The notes under the pieces were generated by a model. That model was given only the letters and a program-made list of their open reading frames with translations. It searched no databases and had not been told where the DNA came from. Of a stretch of DNA of 6,480 bases, positions 1 through 5,854 are shown one piece after another. The translations under genes were made by a program, and so were the position numbers. The first letter of the stretch is position 1. Each line of letters begins with the position of its first letter. The stretch is from Methanomicrobiales archaeon (GTDB taxonomy: Archaea > Halobacteriota > Methanomicrobia > Methanomicrobiales > JACTUA01): contig JAJRCM010000123.1 of the NCBI GenBank assembly GCA_028678965.1, positions 1 to 6,480 of the forward strand. Reading direction: 5' to 3'.

Positions 1-2
1 CA

Positions 3-188
3 CGGCGAGCCTATGTGCTGGGTGATATGGCGCTCCTCATCTTCGCTTCTGATGACGAGGAACGGGGCAAGGACATCCTCGGCCTCGCCGTCGATGCCGC
101 TATCAATATCCGGGAGGAGGATCATCGGGAGGATGTGTTCGATGAGCTCTCCGTGGCGCTCCGTATCATGGAGGAGCACCTCCTTTGA
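3..188 (+). CDS. C-terminal fragment of an unrecognised helical protein (5' end outside window)
   Basis: An open frame runs from the left edge to a TGA at 186-188, giving 61 residues that begin RRAYVLGDMALLIFASDDEE and end RIMEEHLL. The segment is rich in Leu, Ala, Ile, Glu and Asp, with no Pro and few Gly, and reads as amphipathic helices, possibly the last units of a helical-repeat protein; that is inference. I do not recognise a family. It is credible as a gene because its stop overlaps the TTG start of the acylphosphatase by 4 nt (TTGA), and the ribosome site for that next gene lies inside its last codons. It is therefore probably co-transcribed and translationally coupled with acyP. An overlapping frame starting at 13 is Ser/Arg-rich and looks like a shadow. 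Confidence 0.65.
   Translation, partial: RRAYVLGDMALLIFASDDEERGKDILGLAVDAAINIREEDHREDVFDELSVALRIMEEHLL
170..176 (+). promoter_or_regulatory. Ribosome binding site for acylphosphatase (decides TTG start)
   Basis: GGAGGAG lies 8 nt upstream of the TTG at 185, a good Shine-Dalgarno match to the archaeal 16S 3' end. It supports the non-ATG start, because the next in-frame ATG would remove the N-terminal strand and the catalytic Arg loop. Confidence 0.7.
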
Positions 189-463
189 AGACCGTCGAGA
201 TCATCGCGTCAGGACGTGTACAGAGGGTGGGGTTCAGGGCGTGCATCAGGCGGATCGCGATGAATCTCGGGGTGAGCGGTGAGGCAATGAATCTCTCCGA
301 TGGAAGAGTAAAAATCATCGCCACTGCTGAACCCGCGATTCTGGAAAAATTCATCTCTATGCTCTACAGTTGCAGCAGAGTGATACTCAGGGACCTCCAG
401 GTCACGGAGAAAGAGCCCCAAATCTTTCCGGAATTCTCCATTGTCCGGCAGATCAGTCAGTAG
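185..463 (+). CDS. acyP: Acylphosphatase
   Basis: A 92-residue protein of normal length for acylphosphatase, a small cytosolic ferredoxin-like (beta-alpha-beta-beta-alpha-beta) enzyme that hydrolyses acyl phosphates such as carbamoyl or 1,3-bisphosphoglycerate phosphate bonds. The signature loop reads GRVQRVGFR at residues 10-18, and the second signature reads MNLSDGRV at 35-42. The catalytic Arg (R18) and Asn (N36) are both present. The usual Gly in VQGVGFR is replaced by Arg (R14), which is uncommon and sits in the phosphate-binding loop. The start is TTG with a strong upstream GGAGGAG and a 4-nt overlap with the preceding gene, suggesting an operon. The 3' end overlaps the convergent cas1 gene by 7 nt. 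The physiological substrate cannot be read from the sequence. The family assignment is secure; full activity is slightly less so because of the loop change. Confidence 0.88.
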   Translation: MKTVEIIASGRVQRVGFRACIRRIAMNLGVSGEAMNLSDGRVKIIATAEPAILEKFISMLYSCSRVILRDLQVTEKEPQIFPEFSIVRQISQ

Positions 464-1383
464 GAGACGGTAAATTCTTCTCTCTCCAGGAGAGCACTCC
501 TGAAATTCAGTATATGGGCATTGATGGCCCTCTGGTCTATCCGGGACCGCAGTTCACTGACCAGTCCCTCAATCAGCCTCTCCGAAAGGTGACACCGTGT
601 CCCCTCCGTGTCATACTCCTGAGGAGAAATTCCCGCATTCCCCATAGACATAACAGCCGAATCGACCATCGTCGGTTTCAGTGGTTCCATGAGATCCTGG
701 ACCAGGCTTCCCCGCCCTTCACTTAAGAGACCGACATCAGGATCGAGGTGTGCCCCGACCGCCGCCAGGCAACAGGCACCATGGAGCATCGCGTATCCGA
801 ATGAGAACATCGCATTCACCGGATCGCGGTGAGGACGTCTCGTTCTCCGCCGAAATTCGAGCTCCTGGGGCATTCTGCGGGACAGGATCTCGTAATACAT
901 ATCAGAGGTGAGGCGGTGCATACGGCGCAGCTCATCCATCTTTATCAGGTACTCCACCTCATCCCGTGCTTGGTGGAGGAACTCGAGCTCACCCTTATAA
1001 AACAGCTCCCGGTCACGCTGTTCAGCAAGACGCTCTAAGAAGAGCAGGCGGGCATTCATCACTGCCCTCACTATCGTGACTGCAAACCGGTGAGAGGGGG
1101 TCTTCTTCTGTGCCTCTCTCACCTCCTCATCGTCATGGAAGCCAAAAGGTGCTACATGCCCCACCGGGTGGCCATCAGTATCAAAGAACGAGATCATGGA
1201 CCCAGCCCGAATCAGCTGGATGATGACCGAGGTATTGAGATGATGGGCCCCCACCACCAGGAGGTGCTGGATCGTACCGACCGGGATCCTGGTCACTTCT
1301 CTCTCCCGCTCGATTATCAGCTCCTGAGGGGTCGCCCGCAGGTGGCTCCCCCGACCGGCAACGGGATACCAGTGCATGTTCAT
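457..1383 (-). CDS. cas1: Stand-alone Cas1 homologue, predicted catalytically impaired
   Basis: A 308-residue protein, typical Cas1 length. The N-terminal beta domain is recognisable (GSHLRATPQELIIEREREV at 12-30, IPVGTIQHLLVVG at 33-45, then ISFFDTDGHPVGHV at 64-77). The helical domain carries the family core RDPVNAMFSFGYAMLHGA at 186-203 and GSLVQDLMEPLKP at 225-237. Cas1 is the metal-dependent integrase of CRISPR adaptation, with active-site Glu, His and two acidic residues. Here the DLxE acids remain (D230, E233), but the His of the usual GflH motif is Ser (GLLS, S221). The Glu expected seven or eight residues before the conserved Tyr (Y163/Y164) appears to be His156. I infer loss of integrase chemistry, perhaps with retained DNA binding or dimerisation. 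No cas2, other cas gene or repeat array is visible, so it fits the Cas1-solo class known from methanogens. The ATG at 1383 is preceded by AGGA at 8 nt; an ATG at 1377 is an alternative. The 3' end overlaps acyP. Confidence 0.87.
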   Translation of the reverse strand: MNMHWYPVAGRGSHLRATPQELIIEREREVTRIPVGTIQHLLVVGAHHLNTSVIIQLIRAGSMISFFDTDGHPVGHVAPFGFHDDEEVREAQKKTPSHRFAVTIVRAVMNARLLFLERLAEQRDRELFYKGELEFLHQARDEVEYLIKMDELRRMHRLTSDMYYEILSRRMPQELEFRRRTRRPHRDPVNAMFSFGYAMLHGACCLAAVGAHLDPDVGLLSEGRGSLVQDLMEPLKPTMVDSAVMSMGNAGISPQEYDTEGTRCHLSERLIEGLVSELRSRIDQRAINAHILNFRSALLEREEFTVSY

Positions 1384-1408
1384 GGGACCAGTCCTGAAGG
1401 GTGATGGG

Positions 1409-1462
1409 TTTCGTGTTATGTATCCCAGAACTGGGATTTATGTGTTGTTTTTTCGTGTAATG
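1409..1462. repeat. Direct repeat pair flanking a perfect inverted repeat in the divergent promoter region
   Basis: TTTCGTGTTATG (1409-1420) and TTTCGTGTAATG (1451-1462) match at 11 of 12 positions and begin 42 bp apart, about four helical turns. Between them lies the perfect inverted repeat ATCCCAG-AA-CTGGGAT (1422-1437). The cluster sits between the divergent cas1 and paaK1 genes. Its placement next to the cas1 promoter candidate suggests an operator for a dimeric regulator, possibly controlling one or both directions. The function is inferred; the repeats are directly visible. Confidence 0.55.
1436..1442 (-). promoter_or_regulatory. Candidate TATA box for cas1
   Basis: Read on the minus strand this is CATAAAT, preceded by an A-rich, purine-containing stretch (CGAAAAAAC) that could act as the BRE. 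An archaeal start site about 25 bp downstream would fall near 1413, leaving a leader of roughly 30 nt to the ATG at 1383. The inverted repeat at 1422-1437 lies directly over the expected initiation region, which suits repression. A second candidate, GATACATAAC (read on the minus strand, 1414-1423), is also possible. Confidence 0.35.
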
Positions 1463-1503
1463 ACCGCAGGGAAAGGCCAGTTGCAGGGTGAAACGATACA
1501 GCA

Positions 1504-1509
1504 TATATA
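1504..1509 (+). promoter_or_regulatory. Candidate TATA box for the paaK1-paaK2-ACT operon
   Basis: TATATA lies in the AT-rich stretch just before paaK1. Initiation about 25 bp downstream would be near 1530-1535, leaving a very short leader of about 8-13 nt before the ATG at 1543. This fits the lack of a clear Shine-Dalgarno there. An imperfect inverted repeat ATATAC-TGTG-GTATGT (1505-1520, 5 of 6 arm pairs) overlaps the box and could be a regulator site. Confidence 0.5.
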
Positions 1510-1542
1510 CTGTGGTATGTAATAGCATAACAGAGATTGCCT

Positions 1543-2835
1543 ATGTTCTGGAATAAGAAAATGGAGACGCTGCAGGGAGATAAGCTTGCGGTACTCCAGC
1601 ACAAGCGATTGACGTGGACCCTCCACCAGATCGATAAGGTGCCCTTCTACCACCAACGTCTCAAAGAGGCGGGTATCAGTGCAGGGGACATCCGTTCGCT
1701 GGAGGATGTGGAGAAGCTGCCGTTCACCAACAAGAAAGATCTCCAGGGTGGCTATCCCTTTGGATTCCTGGCAGTACCCCTCAACCAGGTGGTGAGAATC
1801 CACACCACCTCGGGTACGACCGGAAAACCGACGGTCGTGGGATACACGAGACAGGATCTGGATAATTGGTCAGAACTCATCGCCAGGAATCTTACCATGG
1901 TTGGCTTAGCGGAGGGTGACGTCTTCCAGAATATGGTAAACTACGGCTTGTTCACCGGGGGGCTGGGGTTCCATTATGGGGCGGAGAAGATAGGACTCAC
2001 CGTTATCCCTAGTGCTACGGGAAATACCAAACGCCAGATTGAGATGATACGGGACTTCGGGGTGACCGCCATCCACTGTACCCCGAGCTACGCGCTCCAT
2101 ATCGCAGAGGTGACCGAGGAGATGGGGGTGGATCTCCCCTCATTAAAGGTCGGAATGTTCGGGGCGGAAGCATGGTCGGAGAGCATGCGCAGCGAGCTTC
2201 AGCGACGTTTGAAGGTAAATGCTTTTGATTCCTACGGCCTGAGCGAGATGTATGGTCCTGGTGTTGCCTTCGAGTGCCCGGAGAAAGAAGGTCTCCACAT
2301 CTGGCACGATTGCCTCCTCACCGAGATCATTGACCCGAAGAGTGGTGAGCGGGTGGCTGAGGGGGAGCGGGGGGAACTGGTGATCACCCCGCTGGTGAAG
2401 GAAGCGATGCCCCTTATCCGATACCGTACCGGGGACATCACGAGGCTGATAGAGGACGGCTGTCCCTGCGGGCGGGGCCAGAAGATCGGGAGGATTACCG
2501 GACGGAGCGACGATATGCTGGTGATTCGGGGAATCAATGTCTTCCCCTCCCAGATCGAGCATGTGCTCCGATCCCTTCCTGAAGTGGGAGATCAGTTCAT
2601 GGTGATCATCGATCGGATCAATTATCTGGATGAAATGACCATTGAGGTTGAAATGAACCGGGAATATTTCAGCGGGGAGCTTCGCGATCTCGCCAAGGTG
2701 CAGCACAAGATCTCATCTGCCCTTCGCGATGTTCTCGGACTCCGCACCACCATCAAGCTGGTGGAACCAGGCTCGCTTCCCCGGTTTGAGGGGAAGGCTA
2801 AACGGGTAATCGATCGGAGGGGTCAGCTGTGGTGA
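1543..2835 (+). CDS. paaK: Phenylacetate-CoA ligase family (aryl acid:CoA ligase), first paralogue
   Basis: A 430-residue AMP-forming ligase of usual PaaK length. It would activate an aryl acid (phenylacetate, indoleacetate or similar) to the acyl-adenylate and then to the CoA thioester in the cytosol. Visible motifs: phosphate loop TTSGTTGKP (88-96), YGLFTGGLGFHYGAE (134-148), CTPSY (179-183), DSYGLSEMYGPG (229-240), YRTGD (294-298), GRSDDMLVIRG (320-330) and the C-terminal PGSLPRFEGKAKR with the adenylation lysine (K418, or K420). Cys245, His252 and Cys307/Cys309 could form a structural metal site shared with the downstream paralogue (inference). I chose the ATG at 1543 over the TTG at 1537 because it places the conserved N-terminal Trp as in PaaK2. 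It is the first gene of a coupled operon with paaK2 and an ACT-domain gene. In methanogens such ligases work with indolepyruvate-type ferredoxin oxidoreductases in aryl-acid use or aromatic amino acid synthesis. The exact substrate is unknown. Confidence 0.92.
   Translation: MFWNKKMETLQGDKLAVLQHKRLTWTLHQIDKVPFYHQRLKEAGISAGDIRSLEDVEKLPFTNKKDLQGGYPFGFLAVPLNQVVRIHTTSGTTGKPTVVGYTRQDLDNWSELIARNLTMVGLAEGDVFQNMVNYGLFTGGLGFHYGAEKIGLTVIPSATGNTKRQIEMIRDFGVTAIHCTPSYALHIAEVTEEMGVDLPSLKVGMFGAEAWSESMRSELQRRLKVNAFDSYGLSEMYGPGVAFECPEKEGLHIWHDCLLTEIIDPKSGERVAEGERGELVITPLVKEAMPLIRYRTGDITRLIEDGCPCGRGQKIGRITGRSDDMLVIRGINVFPSQIEHVLRSLPEVGDQFMVIIDRINYLDEMTIEVEMNREYFSGELRDLAKVQHKISSALRDVLGLRTTIKLVEPGSLPRFEGKAKRVIDRRGQLW
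2816..2820 (+). promoter_or_regulatory. Ribosome binding site for paaK2, inside paaK1
   Basis: GGAGG lies 8 nt before the GTG at 2829 and 11 nt before the GTG at 2832. Both are in frame, so the site does not fully decide between a 7-nt overlap and the more common 4-nt GTGA overlap with paaK1. Confidence 0.6.
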
Positions 2836-4130
2836 GCTGGGATCCTCGCATTGAGGAGATGCCCAAGGAAGATCTCCAGCGGTTGCAGTACCGCTTGTTA
2901 AAAACTCTTGTCTACCGGCTCTATAGTTTCTCAGAATTCTACCACGAACGGATGAAAGCACAGGGAGTTCACCCCGATGATATTACCCAGCTCTCGGATG
3001 TACGGAACCTGCCGTTTATGTTCAAGTCCGATCTGAGGGAACACTATCCTGACTGGCTGTTCACTGCTCCCCAGGAAGAGCTGGTGCGTTACCACGTCTC
3101 GTCGGGAACTACCGGTAAACCAACGGTGGTGGGGTATACCCAGCGGGACATTGACAACTGGACCACCTCTCTTGCCCGAGGCCTCACCTCCTGCGGGCTG
3201 GGACGGGGGGATGTGATCCAGGTGAGCTACGGGTATGGGCTGTTCACCGGGGGTCTCGGTCTCCACTATGGTGCAGAGCGGATTGGGGCGACGGTCATCC
3301 CCGCCAGTGTGGGCAATACCGAACGCCAGATCGAGCTGATGCAGGACCTGCGGGCAACGGCTATCGCCTGTACACCCTCCTACCTTCTCCATATGGGGGA
3401 GGTGGCGGAGAAGATGGGGGTTAGTATCAAGAAGGACACCTCACTCCGCTCTGCCATCCTGGGTGCAGAACCATGGTCCGAGGAGATGAGGACCCGAATC
3501 CAGGAATGGCTGGGCGTGAGGGCCTACGATATCTACGGGACAAGTGAGCTCTATGGACCGCTCTTCTGCGAGTGTTCTGAGCAGACAGGAATCCACATGT
3601 GGGGCGACCTGGCTCTTGCTGAGATCATCGATCCCTCTACCGGGGAACCGCTTGAACCAGGGGAGCGGGGGGAGCTGACGGTCACCATGCTCCAGAAGGA
3701 GGCTCTACCCATGGTGCGGTTCCGTATCGGGGACATCACCCAGATCGATGATGCTGTCTGCCTCTGTGGGCGTACGCATCCCAGGATTAAAAGGATCCAG
3801 GGGCGGGTGGACGACATGCTCATCATCAGGGGGATCAACGTCTTCCCCTCTCAAGTGGAGCACGCTCTAATGGGCATCCAGGAAGTGGGGAGCCACTTCC
3901 AGATTGTGGTGGATCGGAAATCAGAGCTGGACACGATGCTCATCAGGGTTGAAGTCAGTCCCGAGGCGTTCAGCGATCGGATCAATGACCTGATGAAGAT
4001 CAGGAACACGGTTGCCCAGCGGTTGAAGGGATCCTTGAATGTGGCGGTGGATGTGGAGCTCGTGGAACCGGGCTCACTTCCCCGGTTTGAGGGAAAAGCG
4101 AAGCGGGTGATTGACAGGAGGAAGATCTGA
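2829..4130 (+). CDS. paaK: Phenylacetate-CoA ligase family (aryl acid:CoA ligase), second paralogue
   Basis: A 433-residue paralogue of the upstream ligase, with the same order of motifs: SSGTTGKP (91-98), YGLFTGGLGLHYGAE (136-150), CTPSYLLHMGE (181-191), YDIYGTSELYGP (233-244), DDMLIIRGINVFPSQ (328-342) and the lysine region SLPRFEGKAKRVIDRR (416-431), which is identical to PaaK1. The usual Y-R-T-G-D motif reads FRIGD (298-302), so the ribose-binding Asp stays while Tyr and Thr are changed. The segment after the GTSE motif also differs (PLFCEC against PGVAFEC), a region that tends to line the acid pocket. This suggests a different aryl acid preference or a heteromeric partner role (inference). 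C247 or C249, H256, C311 and C313 may be a metal site. The start is GTG at 2829 or 2832, overlapping paaK1; the stop directly abuts the ACT gene. The pair looks like an old tandem duplication kept in one operon. Confidence 0.92.
   Translation: MVSWDPRIEEMPKEDLQRLQYRLLKTLVYRLYSFSEFYHERMKAQGVHPDDITQLSDVRNLPFMFKSDLREHYPDWLFTAPQEELVRYHVSSGTTGKPTVVGYTQRDIDNWTTSLARGLTSCGLGRGDVIQVSYGYGLFTGGLGLHYGAERIGATVIPASVGNTERQIELMQDLRATAIACTPSYLLHMGEVAEKMGVSIKKDTSLRSAILGAEPWSEEMRTRIQEWLGVRAYDIYGTSELYGPLFCECSEQTGIHMWGDLALAEIIDPSTGEPLEPGERGELTVTMLQKEALPMVRFRIGDITQIDDAVCLCGRTHPRIKRIQGRVDDMLIIRGINVFPSQVEHALMGIQEVGSHFQIVVDRKSELDTMLIRVEVSPEAFSDRINDLMKIRNTVAQRLKGSLNVAVDVELVEPGSLPRFEGKAKRVIDRRKI
4116..4121 (+). promoter_or_regulatory. 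Ribosome binding site for the ACT-domain gene
   Basis: AGGAGG lies within the final codons of paaK2, 9 nt before the ATG at 4131, consistent with coupled translation across the TGA-ATG junction. Confidence 0.65.
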
Positions 4131-4565
4131 ATGGAGACAGACCAGTATGTGATAAAACAGATCTCGATATTTTCAGAGAACCGGCCCGGCAGGCTCGCCG
4201 CGATCGCCCAGGCGATGGAAGAGGAGAAGGTGAACATCTTCGCCTTCAGCATCGCCGAGGCAGACCAGTTCGGGGTGGTACGTGCCCTGGTGAATCATAC
4301 CGAGAAAGCGCATAAGAAGCTCACCAGTATGGGATTCATAGTCTCGTTCACCGATGTCATTGCGGTCAGGATGCGTGATGAACCGGGCGGACTCTATGCC
4401 ATCGCGAAGGTGCTGGGTGAGGCACAGATCAACATCGATTATGCCTATGCGTACAGCGGACGGGATGCAGCAGTCCTGATCCTTCGAGTGAATAACGTGA
4501 AAGATGCAATCACCACCCTTCTTGAGCACGGTGTCACCCTGATCGAGAACTCATTCTTCCGGTGA
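4131..4565 (+). CDS. Tandem ACT-domain protein, probable amino acid or aryl-acid sensor of the PaaK operon
   Basis: A 144-residue protein with two ACT domains and nothing else. ACT1 covers about residues 7-72, with ligand-loop motif NRPGRLAAIAQ (17-27) and the following VNIFAFS. ACT2 covers about 77-140, with DEPGGLYAIAKVL (83-95) and INIDYAYAY. ACT domains bind small ligands, usually amino acids, at subunit interfaces. No DNA-binding or catalytic domain is present, so it probably acts allosterically on a partner. Its ATG immediately follows the paaK2 stop with AGGAGG at 9 nt, so it is translated with the ligases. Stand-alone ACT proteins beside paaK and indolepyruvate oxidoreductase genes are common in archaea and anaerobic bacteria; from this I infer feedback by an aromatic amino acid or related compound. 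The ligand is not shown by the sequence. The gene ends 2 bp from the convergent hps gene. Confidence 0.88.
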   Translation: METDQYVIKQISIFSENRPGRLAAIAQAMEEEKVNIFAFSIAEADQFGVVRALVNHTEKAHKKLTSMGFIVSFTDVIAVRMRDEPGGLYAIAKVLGEAQINIDYAYAYSGRDAAVLILRVNNVKDAITTLLEHGVTLIENSFFR

Positions 4566-4567
4566 CC

Positions 4568-5854
4568 CTACCTTTTTTCCCATTTCAGGAGTTCAGCGAT
4601 CGTGGAGAGGGTACCACCCCTGCGGATCTCCTCCCTGATCCGTTCCTCGTTCTTCTTCACTTCCTGGGCACGCCGGGCAACCTCATACGCTCGTTCGCGG
4701 GGGATGACCACCACCCCGTTCTCGTCACCCACGATCCAATCTCCTGGTCGGACTTCCTGGCCTCCGCACCGGATCTCGGTATTGATCTCTCCAAATCCCT
4801 TGGGTTCACCGGCATTGGGAACGGTGGCCCTGGCAAAAACAGGATACTGCAGCCTTCGGATATCATCCACGTCCCGCACGGCTCCATCGATCACCACCCC
4901 GCTGATCCCCTTGTTCATGCAGCTCATGGTGGCGAGCTCTCCCCAGGGGGCCACAGCGGTCACCCCATCGTTATTGATGACAATCACATCCCCTTTCGAG
5001 GCGATATCAATAGCTTCAACCGGCTTTGCCCAGTCACCGGCAAGAGTCTGCACCGTGACTGCCTTCCCCACCATCTTCACATCCCCGCAGATGGAGACAA
5101 TCCCCTGCATCGCACCTTTCCGGTGCATCGCATCAGAGATGTTGGGGGTGGAAACCACCTCCAGGAGGACACAGATCTGGGTTTCAGGAGATTCATAAGG
5201 CTCCAGATGGGGTGTGGGGTGGTCGATGGCTTCCCGGATGCGTCGCGTGGAGTCGGTCACCGTAGCTGACCGTGTGATCCACCCTCCCACGATAACGATC
5301 GCTGCCCCCAGAGTAACCGCTTCTGATGCGGCCGCTGCATCGAGCCCCCCCGCCACCGCGAGCGGCACCTGCACCTCCCCTACCAACCGGGCCAGCTGTT
5401 CATTGGAGGTCATACCCATCATCTGCTGGTCAATCCCCACATGAGCACAGAGATAATCAATTCCCATCCCTTCCAGTTCTTTCGCCCGAACGACCGGATC
5501 CGCGGTATTGATCAGGTCGGCCATCAGGGTGACCCCGTACAGCCGGGCTGCTCGCATCGCCTCCTGAATCACCGCATTATCTGCATCGGCGAGGACACAC
5601 ACCACCGAGGCGCCGGCTTTCGCTGCCATCTCCACTTCGAGGGTGCCGGTATCCGCAACCTTCATATCGGCAACGATCGTGGTCCGGGGAAAGATTTCCC
5701 GCATAAGGGTGACTGCTTTCATCCCTTCGCTTTTAATAAGCGGGGTCCCCACCTCAATCCAGTCCGCCCCTCCAGCCATCGCTTCCTTGGCGATCTGCAC
5801 TGCCCGGGGCAGCTCGAGGAGATCGAGCGCCACCTGGAGAATCGGCCGAACCAT
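4568..5854 (-). CDS. hps: Bifunctional 3-hexulose-6-phosphate synthase / RraA-like fusion
   Basis: A 428-residue two-domain cytosolic protein. Residues 1 to about 212 are a hexulose-6-phosphate synthase of the OMP decarboxylase superfamily: LQVALD (6-11), IEVGTP (33-38), the signature DMKVAD (D63, K65, D68), H138, and phosphate-loop segments AVAGG (166-170) and IVGG (188-191). Residues about 222-415 are an RraA/HMG-aldolase-like domain, with WGELA (304-308), [10 protein letters not shown] (319-328, R327 and D328) and PVFAR (338-342). In methanogens lacking the oxidative pentose pathway, Hps runs towards ribulose 5-phosphate plus formaldehyde, after phosphohexuloisomerase converts fructose 6-phosphate. 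The role of the RraA half is unsettled: aldolase, decarboxylase or regulatory use are all possible. The [11 protein letters not shown] start fits the family N terminus. No Shine-Dalgarno precedes it, so a leaderless transcript is possible. Neither phi nor fae is in the window. Confidence 0.92.
   Translation of the reverse strand: MVRPILQVALDLLELPRAVQIAKEAMAGGADWIEVGTPLIKSEGMKAVTLMREIFPRTTIVADMKVADTGTLEVEMAAKAGASVVCVLADADNAVIQEAMRAARLYGVTLMADLINTADPVVRAKELEGMGIDYLCAHVGIDQQMMGMTSNEQLARLVGEVQVPLAVAGGLDAAAASEAVTLGAAIVIVGGWITRSATVTDSTRRIREAIDHPTPHLEPYESPETQICVLLEVVSTPNISDAMHRKGAMQGIVSICGDVKMVGKAVTVQTLAGDWAKPVEAIDIASKGDVIVINNDGVTAVAPWGELATMSCMNKGISGVVIDGAVRDVDDIRRLQYPVFARATVPNAGEPKGFGEINTEIRCGGQEVRPGDWIVGDENGVVVIPRERAYEVARRAQEVKKNEERIREEIRRGGTLSTIAELLKWEKR
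4573..4578 (+). terminator. Candidate oligo-T terminator of the paaK-ACT operon
   Basis: A run of six T begins 8 nt after the ACT stop codon, flanked by CC on both sides. Archaeal RNA polymerase can terminate at short T runs without a hairpin. The run lies inside the 3' end of the convergent hps gene, where it encodes Lys/Glu codons on the other strand, so it may serve both roles. No strong hairpin is visible. Confidence 0.4.

Noticed and set aside
185..463. Small ferredoxin-like protein beside cas1 as a possible Cas2
   Set aside because: Its size and fold class resemble Cas2, but it carries the acylphosphatase signatures with catalytic Arg18 and Asn36 and is convergent, not co-directional, with cas1.
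457..1383. Cas1 as a casposase of a casposon
   Set aside because: No PolB, helix-turn-helix gene or terminal inverted repeats are visible, and catalytic Glu and His appear lost.
1422..1453. Inverted repeat plus T6 run (1448-1453) as an intrinsic terminator
   Set aside because: No plus-strand gene ends upstream of it: cas1 starts there and runs the other way, and the T run is 11 bp away from the stem.
1384..1542. CRISPR array or leader in the intergenic region
   Set aside because: Only two 12-bp near-repeats and one short palindrome are present, with no repeat-spacer periodicity.
1537..1542. TTG at 1537 as the start of paaK1
   Set aside because: It adds only two residues, lacks a ribosome site, and the ATG at 1543 gives the N terminus that lines up with the paralogue.
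4562..5269. Long plus-strand open frames opposite hps (also 4602-5198 and 5441-6010)
   Set aside because: They are antisense to a strongly supported fusion gene, have His/Pro/Ser-rich compositions without recognisable motifs, and lack ribosome sites.
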